Positions 12,745 to 25,085 of a DNA stretch of 64,000 nucleotides are shown here, one piece after another. The stretch spans positions 26,249,343-26,313,342 of the forward strand of contig CM051028.1 in assembly GCA_027627225.1 (NCBI GenBank), in the 5' to 3' direction. This DNA is from Congeria kusceri (Eukaryota; Mollusca; Bivalvia; Myida; Dreissenidae). The notes beneath the pieces are model-generated. The model saw only the letters and a program-made list of their open reading frames with translations, made no database searches and was not told where the DNA came from. The position numbers and the translations under genes are program-made. Positions within the stretch are counted from its first letter, which is position 1. Each line of letters starts with the position of its first letter.

Positions 12745-14399
12745 CCTGAAATGGACTATGTCAATGAAAACGTGATCTCCTTCTGCACATTGTATCATGT
12801 TTATTATGTTACAGAAATGAGCAATACGAATGCTTATACAATAGATAAAGAATATGACTGTTGACAGAGCTCTAACTAACTGCGCTATTCGGACATGTGA
12901 AAGTACATTTGCATACTATGGTTATATAAGATACCCACTAATCTGACATCAAAGTGTAAACAAGAAAAGGGCCAAACAAATACGAACTAAATAATATAGT
13001 TATTTGTCCTCAGACAGCAGAATATATATATATACATTATTTTAATCATTATTCAATGTCAATACTAATATTTATATTTGAGATTTTTTGCTGCAGTTGC
13101 CCCTCTTGGGCCCCTATTCGTTGACACAGTCCCTTTAATCATCTGCCCGACATTTTATAAATGTAAAGCAATAAACCGTGAAAATAATGTTTATTCTTAA
13201 CACGTGCGGCTCGCATGTCAAAGATAATCGATTAAATTAGGCTGCTCTGCAACTAAAGACAGTCTTCGAAGTTTATAAAATCATAGAGATGAAACAAGAA
13301 AATGTCTTTAAAAAAGACAATCGGCGTTGAAATTTATATTGAGACGCTTCTTAGACCCCAGATGTTTTGGTCCCCACCAATATTAGGATACTTATTGGAC
13401 CCCAGACCATAGGAAAACTTCTCGGACCCAAAAATTAATTTGAGATAAATGTATTAATTTAAAAATTAAACAAAATTATCATTAATATATATGCCGTGAA
13501 TAAACCAATCATACACCTCCGTGTTTCCACCAGTGATATATGAATAACCAAAATAATTTAGGTTAACATAATTGTTATCTGAATTTGACAAGCCAATTTA
13601 ACAAATTAACAATGTAAGAAAATAATTTCGGGAATGAATTAAAATTATTATGTATCATACGAGTCTATATAGTTATTTATAGTACCGGAAATATACCATT
13701 CATGTTAGTTATCTAATATAATAACGATTTGAAGTCAAATAAGCATTTATACTGTGTATCCCAATAAAAAGCAATAGTCAGGGAACATTCAGAGATTTTT
13801 GAAATGTTAAGACTTTATTTTTGAAAACGCAAACATACAAATTCATTAGACAATGACGATGTTAAATTATATCAGTAGAAATATGATTTATCAAGGGTTC
13901 TTGTGTATAATTAGTATTGCAAATTGTGTATCCATGCTACGCGAATAACAATTCGATGTATTCCGAATCTTTTGTCATAACATTTTATCTAGGCCTATAG
14001 AAAATGTAGTATCTTTTTACAGATTAAATAACATCTACTGGAGAAATTGATAGAAAGATGCAATTATAAATAATAGTTAATAAATCGTAACCACAATTTT
14101 AATTCAAATTAACAGTAAGTTTATAAATATACATTCCCCATGTATTGAAATTGTTATGTTTACGTTTCTCTGAACGCTATTATTGATGCATGTACGAGTA
14201 TATATTAATACAGCTATACAACTAGCTACGCGCGCTATTTTTAGAATGACACTACTGTTTCTGGAATGTGATGAACTCAATAGAATCAATGGGCTACATG
14301 GAGCGGCAACGCTGTGAATGAGATTTATGAATGGGAACATTGCACAATTGCTATTTATAGAGCGTACCACTTGTATAAATGTAGGCTAAACTAAATAGT
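12745..14399. other. No gene seen
   Basis: AT-rich. A short GACAATCGGCGTTGAAATT stretch near 13319-13340 recurs near 15999-16020 and seems to be the left part of the duplicated segment described at 14400 and 16110. An 88-codon minus frame at 14104-14370 shows no domain. Confidence 0.4.
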
Positions 14400-14725
14400 T
14401 ATTTCGTTACGTGAATTAATATAGCATTCTGTTTATGGAAAACAATGAGACAATACGTTCATAATTAGCCTCAGTTCTAGAGTATATGTCGAGGATATGT
14501 TTATACTTCATTTTAACCGCTTAAGTAAACAATTATGTAAATGTTTAATCCCCAAAAGTATGCAACAGTTATTGGTATACGTTAAACAATTGTTTGAAGT
14601 TTGCATTCTCTAAAATTAGAAACTTTTCCCAATTCAATTGGCATTCAATTTTCCAGCTGCATAATTATCGCAAGAAATCCAGGTTAAAAGTTATGTTAGA
14701 CAGCTACGCCAAAAAAAAGTTAACT
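14400..14725. repeat. Duplicated segment, copy 1
   Basis: About 320 bp similar in order and sequence to 16110-16450. Shared landmarks are CAGTTCTAGAGT, GATATGTTTATA, TTAACCGCTTA.GTAAACAATT, TATGCAACA.TT and TTAGACAGCT.CGCC. Both are in direct orientation about 1.7 kb apart. This is either an old tandem segmental duplication or two copies of an unrecognised interspersed repeat. Confidence 0.7.
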
Positions 14726-14850
14726 TGATTTATCTTTTTTAATATATTAATTATTATATCACCTTATACATTGGAATAATTTTTTTAATCTTATAAAACA
14801 TGACAAGTGAACAAAATTTGCATTTTATGTTGTTCGTTAATCTCGGCAAA

Positions 14851-15003
14851 ATGCCAAAACGAAAGGCCGTAGATTCAGGTCCTTTAAATTCTTTTTTTTC
14901 CAAGAAAGTATGCCCTGAAGTGCGCAAAGATACACGGACGTCAGCCCCGACATCACCAAGTACAAGTATTTACGAACGAAAGTATTTATTCCGAGACCAT
15001 TGA
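14851..15003 (+). pseudogene. Possible N-terminus of a hAT/ZMYM-like protein
   Basis: From the ATG at 14851 the frame reads MPKRKAVDSGPLNSFFSKK followed by a Ser/Thr/Pro-rich stretch, and stops after 50 residues. A basic start followed by a L-x-x-F-F-x-K-K box is common at the start of hAT-type transposases and the related ZMYM proteins. No transposase core follows on this strand, so at most a fragment is present. Confidence 0.25.
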
Positions 15004-16109
15004 ATAATATAAATTATGCGTTCATTATTTGTTTATATTTTGTTGGGCATCAAATCAATAAATTAGTGTACACACACCTTTAAGTATATCCCAAATGTAT
15101 ATGGATCCATAACTAAAGACGAGTAGCACTTGTATTGTATTGCCTAGGCATATACATTCGTTCCCGAGGGTTATTTAAAACAAATCATTTATAAAAAAAT
15201 AAAGTATTCTTCGCATGAACCGTATAGGGAATTATCTGCAAATTCATGTTTTGAGAAAAATGAAGTTACAGTTTTGAACATTGTTTTTCAGCTTATAGTT
15301 TGTCCTTTTGAGCCCAATAAAAAAAAAAAGCGTTAATGGTACGATAACACCTTTCTAAAAAGTGATTTAAACTTTATTAAACCATTAAAATTGCTGAATT
15401 ATTCAGGAATTTTAGTTTGGAGTTAGCTCAAAATCGACAAAAAAATATAACATATTTTATTCTTATATTGCGTTTACTGGACTTAGCTCACTATGAGCAA
15501 AACTATTACTAAATAGTGATAAATATGCACATTTCTGAGATAACTCATAATAAAATAGACTTGAACTATAACTCATTTTATTTTCAATTAAATGAACATT
15601 CTTATAATATGTAATATATAAACAAATACTTTCTGTATCATAAAGTTATCAAAATAAAACAAACATGCTCAACGGACCCTTTATATTACTTTCATTTAAT
15701 GTCATAGTAAAAGTGTAACTGTAATTTGAAAATGCGCAAATGACAATTTGACTAATAACTAGAAAGATAATCTTCGTAACTGTGGGACTAACACATGTAC
15801 ATTGCACTTCTGAGATGAATATTTAAAACAAATACATGTTCTAATGTTTGGATTTTATAAGCATGCCCTTCTGACTACCAATCGATATGCAATGTATGCA
15901 AGTATGCGCTGAAAACCATACTGTACTCCTGCGTACATATATACATAATTTTCCGTTACTTTGATTTCGAAAAACGTAAATAAGAAATGTCAAAAAAAGA
16001 CAATCGGCGTTGAAATTAATATTGAGATATCATGTTTACCCAAAACAAAATACAATAGTGTATGGCGGCTAAACAAAATAATAATTACATTCAAAGAATG
16101 AATATATTA
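15004..16109. other. No gene seen
   Basis: AT-rich, with short duplicated patches only (near 15985-16060, see 12745-14399). Confidence 0.4.
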
Positions 16110-16450
16110 AATATTCTGTTCATGACTTACAATGAGAAAATATGCTCATACTTATGCTCAGTTCTAGAGTGTCGATGATATGTTTATAACTTTATCTTAA
16201 CCGCTTATGTAAACAATTCTGAAAATTTTAAACCCAAAATATATGCAACAATTGTTCGTATACATTAAACCTGTGTTGTTGTTGTAAGTTAGCCTAAAAT
16301 TCTCCCGCCCAAGAAAATTTGCTCAATAGAGTAATGGTATTGAATTTTACCGCTGCGTTATTAACCTACCACGCAAAATCTCTAGCTTTTCGTTGGTATA
16401 CATGTACACATATAATGATCTTAGACAGCTTCGCCGAAAAAAATGTTCAC
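16110..16450. repeat. Duplicated segment, copy 2
   Basis: Diverged direct copy of 14400-14725, with the same landmarks in the same order and small indels. Confidence 0.7.
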
Positions 16451-16550
16451 TGTTCCATTTCTAATCATTCATCGGATGTATTACTAAAATACATAGCATA
16501 GTAAGTACAGAACATGTATACACATCATAGTCCGAAACACTATTCCCATG

Positions 16551-16858
16551 TTGTTTGTTTGTTAACTTGGATTTTTCGCCGTTTCTAACAGTATTTCAGT
16601 CATATCACGACGGTCAGTTAACCTACTCACACTTTTACTGGGCAAGCTAAGCCCATCTAAGCGATTTACCATTACTAAGTGCACATACTTATGCCAATAA
16701 CTGACAACTGCACTACTTGAATCAGATGTAGATGGAGAATGGGCGTAGAAAAATAATTTCATTATCCCCACACAAGTTATGTGGCCGGGCTGGGATTCGA
16801 ACTCACGATCCCCGGATTGACAGTCCAGCGCTCTACCAACTGAGCTACCCGGGTCCGG
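16551..16858 (-). mobile_element. tRNA-derived SINE, copy 1
   Basis: Read on the minus strand, a tRNA-like head (16858 down to about 16782) contains a box A (TAGCTCAGTTGGTAGAGCG) and a box B (GTTCGAATCCC) for RNA polymerase III. A body of about 220 bp and a short ACAAAC-rich tail at 16551-16565 follow. Flanking sequences tattcCcatg (16541-16550) and tattcAcatg (16859-16868) are a 10 bp duplication with one mismatch. The anticodon loop would read GUC, but the acceptor stem pairs poorly, so this is a SINE and not a functional tRNA. A second copy lies at 48622-48906. Confidence 0.88.
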
Positions 16859-16868
16859 TATTCACATG

Positions 16869-17258
16869 ATACTCACATACTTGGCATACGTATAATTTAA
16901 GTTTATACATTATTTTCAATGTGATTATTTTATTAGTGAACTATATTTAGCCAAAAGCAAAAAAAAATGAAATCTATGTTTCATTAGGACGCCAAGTACT
17001 GAACTACAGTGAAGGAAAGATGGCTGTTATATTGGGATGATAAGTGTATACTTAGTGCTGTGTCTAATTGTTTCACAGTTTCAATGAAGACCTTGACTTT
17101 CGCATTACATATACCATCTCCTCTCAAAAGTGTGATTCAAATGATTTCTTGAATACTTTAAATAAACCAACAATATTATAGAAATTCTGTTGTCTTTTTT
17201 TTTTGAAAAAGAATTATGCCTTCCTGATTTATGGATGCAGTGCTCGTACACGCGCAGA
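16869..17258. other. No gene seen
   Basis: AT-rich spacer between SINE and mariner. Confidence 0.4.
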
Positions 17259-17506
17259 TACGAGGGGTGATCAAAAGGTTAACGGAAAGGTTCTTGCGAT
17301 TAAATACTGTTCACGCCATGTTAATGACATTTCTACTAAATGAAGATTGATTTAAAGCAAGTATATTTACCAATTTTCTTTAAAAACACTTATAAAATAA
17401 AATAACCACAGTTACTATAGTAACGTCACAATGCACTATCCAGTCCAAAGTTTATTAACGTCGACGTCAACAACATATCTAATGGTGACTCAGCCGATGG
17501 TGGCTC

Positions 17507-18656
17507 TTAATCCTTTTCAAAGTTCTCTCCATTAAACACAAAACACTTTCTACAACGCTCAATCCGCTAGTATATCAAACAATCTCTGAATGTGTCAGTG
17601 TGAATGTTAGAAATGGAGGCCTGCACTGCACTGGAAAGCTCCTCCGTGACGTCAAAATGAATGCCTAAAGTAGGTCTTGATCACATGGAGGAGATTCACA
17701 TGGCGACAGGTCTGGGCTGTATCGGGGATGATCCAGAAGCTCAAATCCCAGACGTTGTATGGGTGTCTGTACGGCTGCTGCTCGGTGGGAAGGGGCGTTG
17801 TCATGGTGAAAAATCATAGATGGCAGGTGCTCGGCCCTCTTCTTCCTCATAGCCCTCGGAAAGTCACGTTTCAAAACCTAAAATGAAAAACAAAATGTGA
17901 TGCATAATTGAATAATTTATAATATTGTAAGTCTGGTTAACACTATACAATATAAAAATATCTTTATGATTAATGTCTTCAACCCACCTTTGTGTAGTAC
18001 GCTGCGTTGACCGTCTGCCCTTGGGGTACAGCATGCACCAGCACCACACCTCTGACGTCGAAGTAGATTATGAACATCTGCCTTTTGGTGGACTGATTCT
18101 GCTTGAACTTCTTCGGGGATGGAGAACCGGGTGTTTTCCACATAGTAGTTTCCTGCTTGGTCTCATGTGTATAGACACTTATCCAAGTTTCGTCAACAGT
18201 TACGACTCTTTCCATGAAATTGGGTCCCTCGCGTTCAAATCGCCGCAATATCCGTTGACATGATTCCGATAGCATTCGCCTCTGATCGTCTGTTAACAAA
18301 TTTGGGATCCAACGTGCACATACACTTCGCATGATGAGATGCTCGTGAATGATGTTAAAAATCATCCCATAACTAAAGTCTGTTCTTGCTTCAATTTCTG
18401 TAATTGTGACCCGTCAATCTTTGTCAAGCGCTTTGATGACAGCGACGTCAGATGACGTTATCGTTACTGGGCGGCCGCTGCGATCTTCTTCACCAAGGTT
18501 TTCCCGCCCTTCTTCAAAGCGCTTGAACCACTTGTAAATAGCAGTCTTCTTCGGAGCATTATCCCCATATGCATTCACCATATATTCTGTAGTTGTTATT
18601 CTTGAAAATCCATTTTTGACACAAAATTTGATAGCCGATCTTTTTAAAGCGTTCAT
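17507..18656 (-). pseudogene. mariner transposase, D,D34D type, broken
   Basis: The N-terminal half has the paired helix-turn-helix region (YKWFKRFEEGRENLGEEDRS, then GRP). The catalytic core follows with VDETWI (first Asp), FHHDNAPSH (second Asp) and HPRYSPDLSPCE (third Asp). Removing the 110 bp insertion at 17878-17987, the length is close to the usual 345 residues. The copy is dead: a TGA interrupts it at 18416-18414 (looks like a decayed CGA), at least two frameshifts lie near 17660-17700 after the third Asp, and a TAG occurs about 20 codons before the natural end. The C-terminal tail can still be read in a shifted frame down to TAA at 17509-17507. Confidence 0.9.
17878..17987 (-). other. 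Intron-like insertion inside the mariner transposase
   Basis: The minus-strand sequence runs AAG|GTGGGT ... CATTTTAG|GTTTTG over 110 bp, very AT-rich, with several in-frame stops. Excising it exactly joins complete codons across the family-conserved YYTK/RDFPRA region without loss. It sits between the first and second catalytic Asp. Mariner transposases of animals are normally intronless, so this may be a genuine gained intron or a small insertion that happens to carry splice-like ends. Confidence 0.6.
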
Positions 18657-19017
18657 TATCGCATTTGTTTACTGGAAACACGGCTTGATTGCGGAAATGA
18701 CGTAAAAAAAATGTAAAGAGTGTCAGCGTCAAGCTAAATATTGGCGGAATTTATAGCGTTAATGTTTTTGAGGTATTGTGTAAAACGGGTGAACCAGACG
18801 CCATAAATTATAAGCGACTTTACGGAATAAATTGATATTTTGGGCCGAATCTACCAAGATGAGACTATAATTAATCAACCAATGTAGATATAGATATGGA
18901 CTCGTTTATTTAAATATAAAATATAATGCGCCATATCATATTCACGTTTCATCATAATTCTATGGTCAATAAAGAAATGAGAGAACATTTCCACGAACTT
19001 TTTGATCACCCCTCGTA

Positions 19018-20024
19018 TATTTAATGGACCACCTGATGGTTGAATGTTTTGAGAAATTAATTTTTAATCAGATTACTTAAAATATTTAGTGCAAAAACCT
19101 CCAGTATTACAGAATTTAATTACGGGTACATACAATGGAAGCATAATGCTTTTCTGGCCATACCGAAAACATGCACCATGTCTTAAGCAATTATTATTAT
19201 GAAATCTGATCAGATAATAATTGTTTCAAAAACTGCTAAATAAATACTATGCTATGAAGAATGTTTGTGAAACACATGTGATTAAAATATCACATTTCAT
19301 TTTGGACAAAGCTCGCTATATATTTCACAAATGTTTGGAGATAGCTTAGTATAACACTATGTAAATGCAGATCATATGACAAAAACAAGAACTGCGATTG
19401 GTTGAAAAAGTACTGCTTATTATAGTGATCTATCTCCATTACAAACCTCAGTATAATGCTAAAATATTGTAGAAAATTGTGGAGTTAGCTCAAAATGTTA
19501 TTGAGTAATTGTTTAACGGGGTTTTGAAATGCAAAACCAATGACACCGAAAGAAAGATCTCGGCGAGACGATTCCAACGATGTATATATAACTGAATATT
19601 TTCAAAAAGTGAGTTAGTTCACTATAAGACTCATGTGACGCATTAGTACTGTACTTATTATACAGAAATTAAATATACATAAAGCATAATATATTATTAA
19701 TTATCATTACTCTTTATGAATGCAATCCAGCTAGTTGACATTACTAATTTAAGTTGCTACATTACAGATTGGGAAAATGACAAAAAATGTTTCAAATCTA
19801 GTTAAACACAATATTATTGAATAGAACTGACTAAAATAACATTGTAAACACACTAACAAAAATTCTAAACACCCTGGTTAATCATTACAACGAATTCTTT
19901 TAACACGATTTCAAAAGCGTCTCTAGACGCTTTTCAACTATTTATGACTCTTGTTTTTGTGAAATTACCACGTGGTCTAAACAGCCAATCAATTTCACTT
20001 CCAGAGTCCCGTTAAACAAAACAT
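19018..20024. other. No gene seen
   Basis: AT-rich sequence. Short patches (GAGTTAGCTCAAAAT near 19485) also occur near 15420, but nothing codes. Confidence 0.4.
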
Positions 20025-20720
20025 ATGTCCGAAAAGACATGTTGCGTTAATAGAATCTTAGTAAAGAACCCTTCGTATGTTGGTAAGCGTTATCTACAAA
20101 TACCTCACACGCGGTTAAGAACCAATTCAAGTTCGCATAATGAACATATTTATGCAAAACATGTCTTTGCTTCTCCACTGTGTCTCTGTGGTGATTTTGA
20201 ATCGAATTATCACTTCTTTTTTATGTGCCCATACTTTAACACCATACGAGCTAAATTAATTAACAATATTTATAGAATAAGTCGCAACGTAGTTCTCAAT
20301 TTAATTCTATTCGGCAATACAAATCTAGACGATAATAAAAATGCCACCATATTTTTTCACGTCCAAGAGTATATAAGCGAATCCCGACGATTTATTTAAC
20401 AATCCGATTCCGATTCCGTCGTCAGCTGTTTACTTAATCCGTGCATCACCAGTCCTCCACTCCTTTTTTTCTTTTCGCCTCACTTGTGTCTCTTTCTAAA
20501 ACTTAGCATATCCTTAACGTATACATTTTTGTCTGGCATAAATGCCCGTCGCTTGTTCTATAAAACCCTGCAATTTATATGTGTAAAAACAATTTCAAGG
20601 AGAGAAACCATATAAGAATTTAATTCTTTCGTTTCAATCCTTTTCTTATTCTTATTGTATTGTGCATCTATTTGTATATTTGCCAGTTGTACAAGAGAAA
20701 TAAATATGTTTCAACTAAGC
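20025..20720 (+). mobile_element. 5'-truncated LINE, C-terminus of ORF2 plus 3' UTR
   Basis: A frame from 20025 to 20399 carries HTRLRTNSSS, SPLCLCGDFESNYHFFFMC and a following R-x-x-L segment. This is the Cys-x-Cys...His...Cys tail found after the reverse transcriptase in many LINEs. The frame ends in TAA, followed by a T/C-rich 3' UTR and an end near 20703-20718 (AAATAAATATGTTTCAAC). No RT core precedes it, as expected for truncation during reverse transcription. A tRNA-like GCGCGGTTAGAGCATC directly follows at about 20720 and may be part of another repeat. Confidence 0.75.
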
Positions 20721-20759
20721 GCGGTTAGAGCATCTGTCGCTAACGCCGAGGCTTTTTCA

Positions 20760-22815
20760 TTTTAATGGTGTTAGAAGTAATCTTTGCACGACATTTTACC
20801 CATATTTTTCAGTTACATTTGTAATAAAGAAATATATCAATTAACGTAAATTATAAAATCATTTAAAATACTATATAATCTATCCTTTAAATAAGCTATT
20901 GGAATCGAATCTGGCATGTTTCTAAACGGCCCGAAATCACAACTATTCAATATCACACACCGAATAGTCCTAGTCAATTTTTATAAGGGCTTTCCCAAAA
21001 GAGTCCTTTAATCCGCTATGATCTGTATTGTTATAAATTGTATATTATTAATTGATGTAATTGATGCTTCGATGACTACATTTGATGAGTATCGTATTGC
21101 TTACGTTACAAACACATTTTTGGCCTCAGTTATATATGTCTAATCATCTATGATGTAGCATTTTTAAGGCACGCTAGCTGAAAAATACAATAACGAATTA
21201 ACTATTGAAAAAAAACACGCTGAAAACAAGATGAATATTTATACATTTTGTCGGCTACGCATTGCATTACATTCGATCCTTTGGACACACTCGGCAACAC
21301 AGTTAGCAGTGTGGATCACAGACTCGTTCCTGTGCACGGACTTCGTCAGGTCTAAACGCACATTCCTTGGTGCTGTCATGTCTGTCCTATTGACGGAACT
21401 TGAAGTTTTCTTCTTATTGTAGTGCCTTTGATTTATTTTGCACTTTCTTGATTGCTTTATCCATCGATAATATGCAAAGGTACCTTTGGGCGGCGGCTAT
21501 GCAAAATCATAAAAGAAGTGTGTCTTGAAACGTTCAAAAACGTCTTAAGAACGTCAAGGAGACATTTTTTTCAGACGCTATATAGCATAGTGCATGCTTT
21601 TTATTTTGTAATATCTCAAAAATAAAATTATGATTTTTACAAACAATATTCTCGTAGATGCATGTCGGAAATAAATACAATTTTGAATTATTTATGTACA
21701 CATTTGAATATATCGTATTTACATTTCAACACTACTGGCGCACGCAACGCTTATTAGCAAAAGATGACAATTTTTAAGATGTGGTATCATCAATAATAAA
21801 TACTTTAAATTACACCAGAATTAGTATAAAATTTCGTGAAATAAATACTGGCAGAAGTATTTCATATTTTTAAAAATGTGAAATTTCGCGAAAAAATCCC
21901 CATTTATTTCACACACATAAAAAAGGGTATCTCATTTTTGTAATTAAGTTTGTTAAAATTTCACAAATTACCTTTTTCCGTTTCGCCGGCTACTATATTT
22001 TGTATTCTGTTGAATAAATGGCCATCAAACTTACATCATGTTCGGCTTGATGTCATGTGCCTTGTTCAACGAAGTTTCCGCGATTAACGCGATAATTGTA
22101 AATTAAAAGCAAATTTCTGTATTTATTCCTGGATTATTTTTTTTTTAAATTTCAATACGATATTTGCGTAGTTAGTCATAAACAACATCTATAATTTAAC
22201 ATTTTATTTCACTTAAGCAAAATATTATTTGTAAAAACACTAAGTTTACTCTACTCCCTTGAATTTCATATCAAACATTAGTATGTTAATGTATAAGCGA
22301 CATACGTTTAAAACAATTATATCAAAATGTCAGCCGTATTGTCACTGACACCCAACTTTTGACGTTACGTCTAATAGTCAGCATGTGAGAGATAAAAATT
22401 TGAACCATATTAGCGTAAAGCAAAGTTGCGATATAAGTGGTATACAAAATAGCGAAAAACGAGAACGATCAACGAGAAACACATACATAATGGACATCTT
22501 TGACGAATAATTAATCATAAACAAACTTTATCAAAATACCTGACAATACAATACAATAAGACTGGATAAAAAATCAAACATATTTTTTCAAGACATACTA
22601 GTGAATCAACATATATGTTGCACTTTGTCATGATCAAATATGTCTACGGGAATTTATAAATTTGTAATAACAACAATTAATGCATACAAAACATAGTGAT
22701 TGAAGATTAATACTGTTTTAGCGTCTTAATAACATATCAAACAGTTTGCAGCTCCTGCTGCATCACCAGTAGGAAACACTGATAAACATCGAATGATATT
22801 TGACAATCACCATTG
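20760..22815. other. Mostly empty tract with one weak exon candidate
   Basis: AT-rich. On the minus strand, 21421-21233 is open and GC-richer than its flanks and reads MTAPRNVRLDLTKSVHRNES and then CVAECVQRIEC. The S-x-x-x-x-x-x-C-x-x-x-C-x-x-x-x-x-C spacing resembles a PAN/apple-type module, and a possible donor (AAT|GTATAA) follows. No good acceptor was found, so this stays a suggestion only. Confidence 0.25.
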
Positions 22816-23115
22816 CAGGGGCGTAACTAGGCATACTCCTATACGCCCGTGCGTATTAATCGTAACGCTTGCATGGAATTTGAAAGTTCTTCAATTTAAA
22901 GAAAATCATTACAAACGAGTCCAATGGAGATTTGGTGATGACATATGCACTGTCCAATTGACAGCCTTGATCCAAAATTTACACAACCGACATATTGTTA
23001 GTTAAGTTAGTTTATTAAATGTTAATAACTTTCAGAGAAACTGTCAATTTATTGTCACCTAAATTTGCACTTTTTTGTTGTTCGTATACTTAAATTGGGC
23101 CTAAACACGCCCCTG
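22816..23115. mobile_element. 300 bp element with CAGGGGCGT inverted ends
   Basis: Starts CAGGGGCGT at 22816 and ends ACGCCCCTG at 23115; similarity continues weakly inward (TAGGC). CAGGG-type termini are usual in hAT elements, but the eight flanking bases on each side (caccattg / gtcgtcga) do not match, so the class is unproven. Confidence 0.5.
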
Positions 23116-23572
23116 GTCGTCGATTGCAGTTGTCACCTCGGCATCTTCCCTGCTGTCGTGGCCAACTGAAACACGTGCCAAATGCGACATTATATTCGTA
23201 AGCGCAGAGTTCCGTTTTTGAACGTTTTCTCAATGACAGTGGTAGTAGTAATGTTCAATTTGCAAACCATGTAACATCATATTTTAAAGCGTTAGAACAC
23301 AATGAAGGAATCAATATTGTAAAAGGTATTATTCGAATTTATAAATTATCTCTTGATATGTATTCAAAATATGGTATCGATCATATACAATACGTTAAAT
23401 TATGAATGCAAAGAAATCCGGGTTTGTAGTTTGAAAGCTTAAGGATTTATAACTATTATAACGAACTTATCGAATGTCAGGAAACGAAATCCAAGTGTAG
23501 CGTTGCATAAATATTTCCATTTTACTTGACCAACAACTAACATTATCATGCTACATGCGTATATATCAATAC

Positions 23573-23681
23573 CGCCGTTCTGGATGGTCCTACGCAGCTC
23601 CGTTTTAGCGACGTCCTTCAGAGATCGCCTGAGTGGGGGTCCCCGCTGATGGGGGTACTTATCAGGGTGTAAATGACATTG
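23573..23681 (-). CDS. Candidate exon with a SOCS-box-like segment
   Basis: On the minus strand an acceptor (TTTTCACAG|CAA) and a donor (GGCG|GTATTG) bound 109 bp of GC-rich, open sequence. It reads CHLHPDKYPHQRGPPLRR and SLKDVAKTELRRTIQNG. S-L-x-x-x-x-x-x-x-L-R-R resembles the start of a SOCS box, where elongin BC binding uses S/T-L-x-x-x-C; the Cys is Ala here. A 32 bp segment at 23182-23151 with acceptor and donor could continue the frame (phase 1 to 0). The sequence looks like real coding DNA; the function is only a guess. Confidence 0.4.
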
Positions 23682-24201
23682 CTGTGAAAATTCTATTAGC
23701 ATAACAGACTATTGTTTAGTCTAAGTACACATTATCCTTTAAAACTATTAAAAAAAAGAAATTATTATAACAAATGAAATTATTATGATAGAGATATAAA
23801 AAAAAACGAACGCATAATACGTTTTATTTATTTATAGTTAATACAGGCAATACTGTACAAAGATAATGGTCTCTCCTGCTTCACTTCATAGATATCAATA
23901 CCTCGTAGCAGAGAAGATCACTCTCGGAAGTTTGGCTAATCAACCTTTAAAAGTAGACTCGCTTTTTAACGTTTGATTATTTTTATTAATGCAAGTTACA
24001 TTCCTCATAAACAACGCTTTATGTATGTATTATTTTGAGATTATATACACAATAATACTATTAAAAACTATAGTTGCTAGTAATAAACCATACAGTTCTT
24101 TATGTATATTTAAGTTTCAATTTAATGTTGTGTACAAAGCAACCACTTGAGTATCACTTAGCTCTTAGACACACAATTGGCCAGTAGATACTTGTCTATC
24201 A

Positions 24202-24952
24202 AGCCCCAGTCACACATTCCCGATTATGGCTCCAGACAGCGTCCCGAGAGCGCTACGATACAAATAATAACAAAGTCGGGAATATCAGGACGCTGTCGGA
24301 ACGTTATCGGGAGCTGTCTGGACGCTTTCGGGACGCTGTCCAGAGAATCGGGAACCATCGGGACACGTTCGGCGTTATCGGCAAAGCACTCCAGACAGTT
24401 AAGGTTGTCCCTTAACATTCGGGTGACTTAGCCGAATTGGTATAGTCGGGACCCTGTCGGGATATATGCGGCTGTATCGATTCAGATTCGGGACTGTGTC
24501 GGGACGCTTTCGGGACAATATCCAGTGGAACGGGAATGATGTAGCATAAACTTATACATATATCACGTCTGGTGTATAGCGTGTGTGTTGTGCGTGTTTG
24601 TGTGTTTGTCATTCGTGGACAGGACTTGGGCCGGCCCACCATGACTGCTTCCCGATTATGGCTCCCGACAGCGTCCCGACAGCGCTACGATAAACTAATA
24701 AACAGTCGGTAATGTTGCGATGCTGTCGAGACACTATCGAATTGCATTCCGGAGAATCGGGACGCTGTCAGGACTCTGTCGGGACTTTGTCGAGACGCTG
24801 TGGGGACGCTGCCGGGAAATTTTCGATCTATTGATCAAAAATTGAATTTCCAGCCCCGAATCTCAGAATATGGTCCCGACTTTGACAGATTCGATTCGAG
24901 ACGCTGTCGGCTCAAGAACGGCATGAAAAATCAGGAATGTGTGATTGAGGCT
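24202..24952. mobile_element. Foldback element built of GGGACGCTGTC-like units
   Basis: The ends are inverted copies, AGCCyCArTCACACATTCC (24 nt arms, 21 matching), at 24202-24225 and 24929-24952, each flanked by TCA (24199-24201 and 24953-24955), a possible 3 bp target duplication. The inside is far GC-richer than its surroundings and consists of degenerate GGGACGCTGTC units and their complements. A block from CCCGATTATGGCTCC through AGCGCTACGATA occurs twice (about 24219 and 24652). No transposase frame is present. The class of this non-autonomous element is unknown to me. Confidence 0.75.
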
Positions 24953-25085
24953 TCAAGCATTGAGTTGACCAATTAATGGGTTTATATTTCAGTGCTAAAT
25001 AATAGCACATGGTTTGAAAATCAAATCAATTTACTTCAAATCCTTGTACAAACAAACTTGTACAAACAGAAAGGTGGAGCGATCT

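Larger units (their letters stand above)
17261..19015 (-). mobile_element. mariner-family DNA transposon (1.75 kb)
   Basis: Terminal inverted repeats begin CGAGGGGTGATCAAAA at both ends (17261 onward and 19015 backward), and each is flanked by TA (17259-17260 and 19016-19017), the mariner target duplication. The transposase lies on the minus strand from 18656 to about 17507. The element is longer than the typical 1.3 kb because of long untranslated ends and an internal intron-like insertion. Confidence 0.93.

Noticed and set aside
16780..16858. tRNA gene (anticodon GUC)
   Set aside because: Acceptor stem pairs poorly and a SINE body, tail and target duplication are attached; same at 48840-48900.
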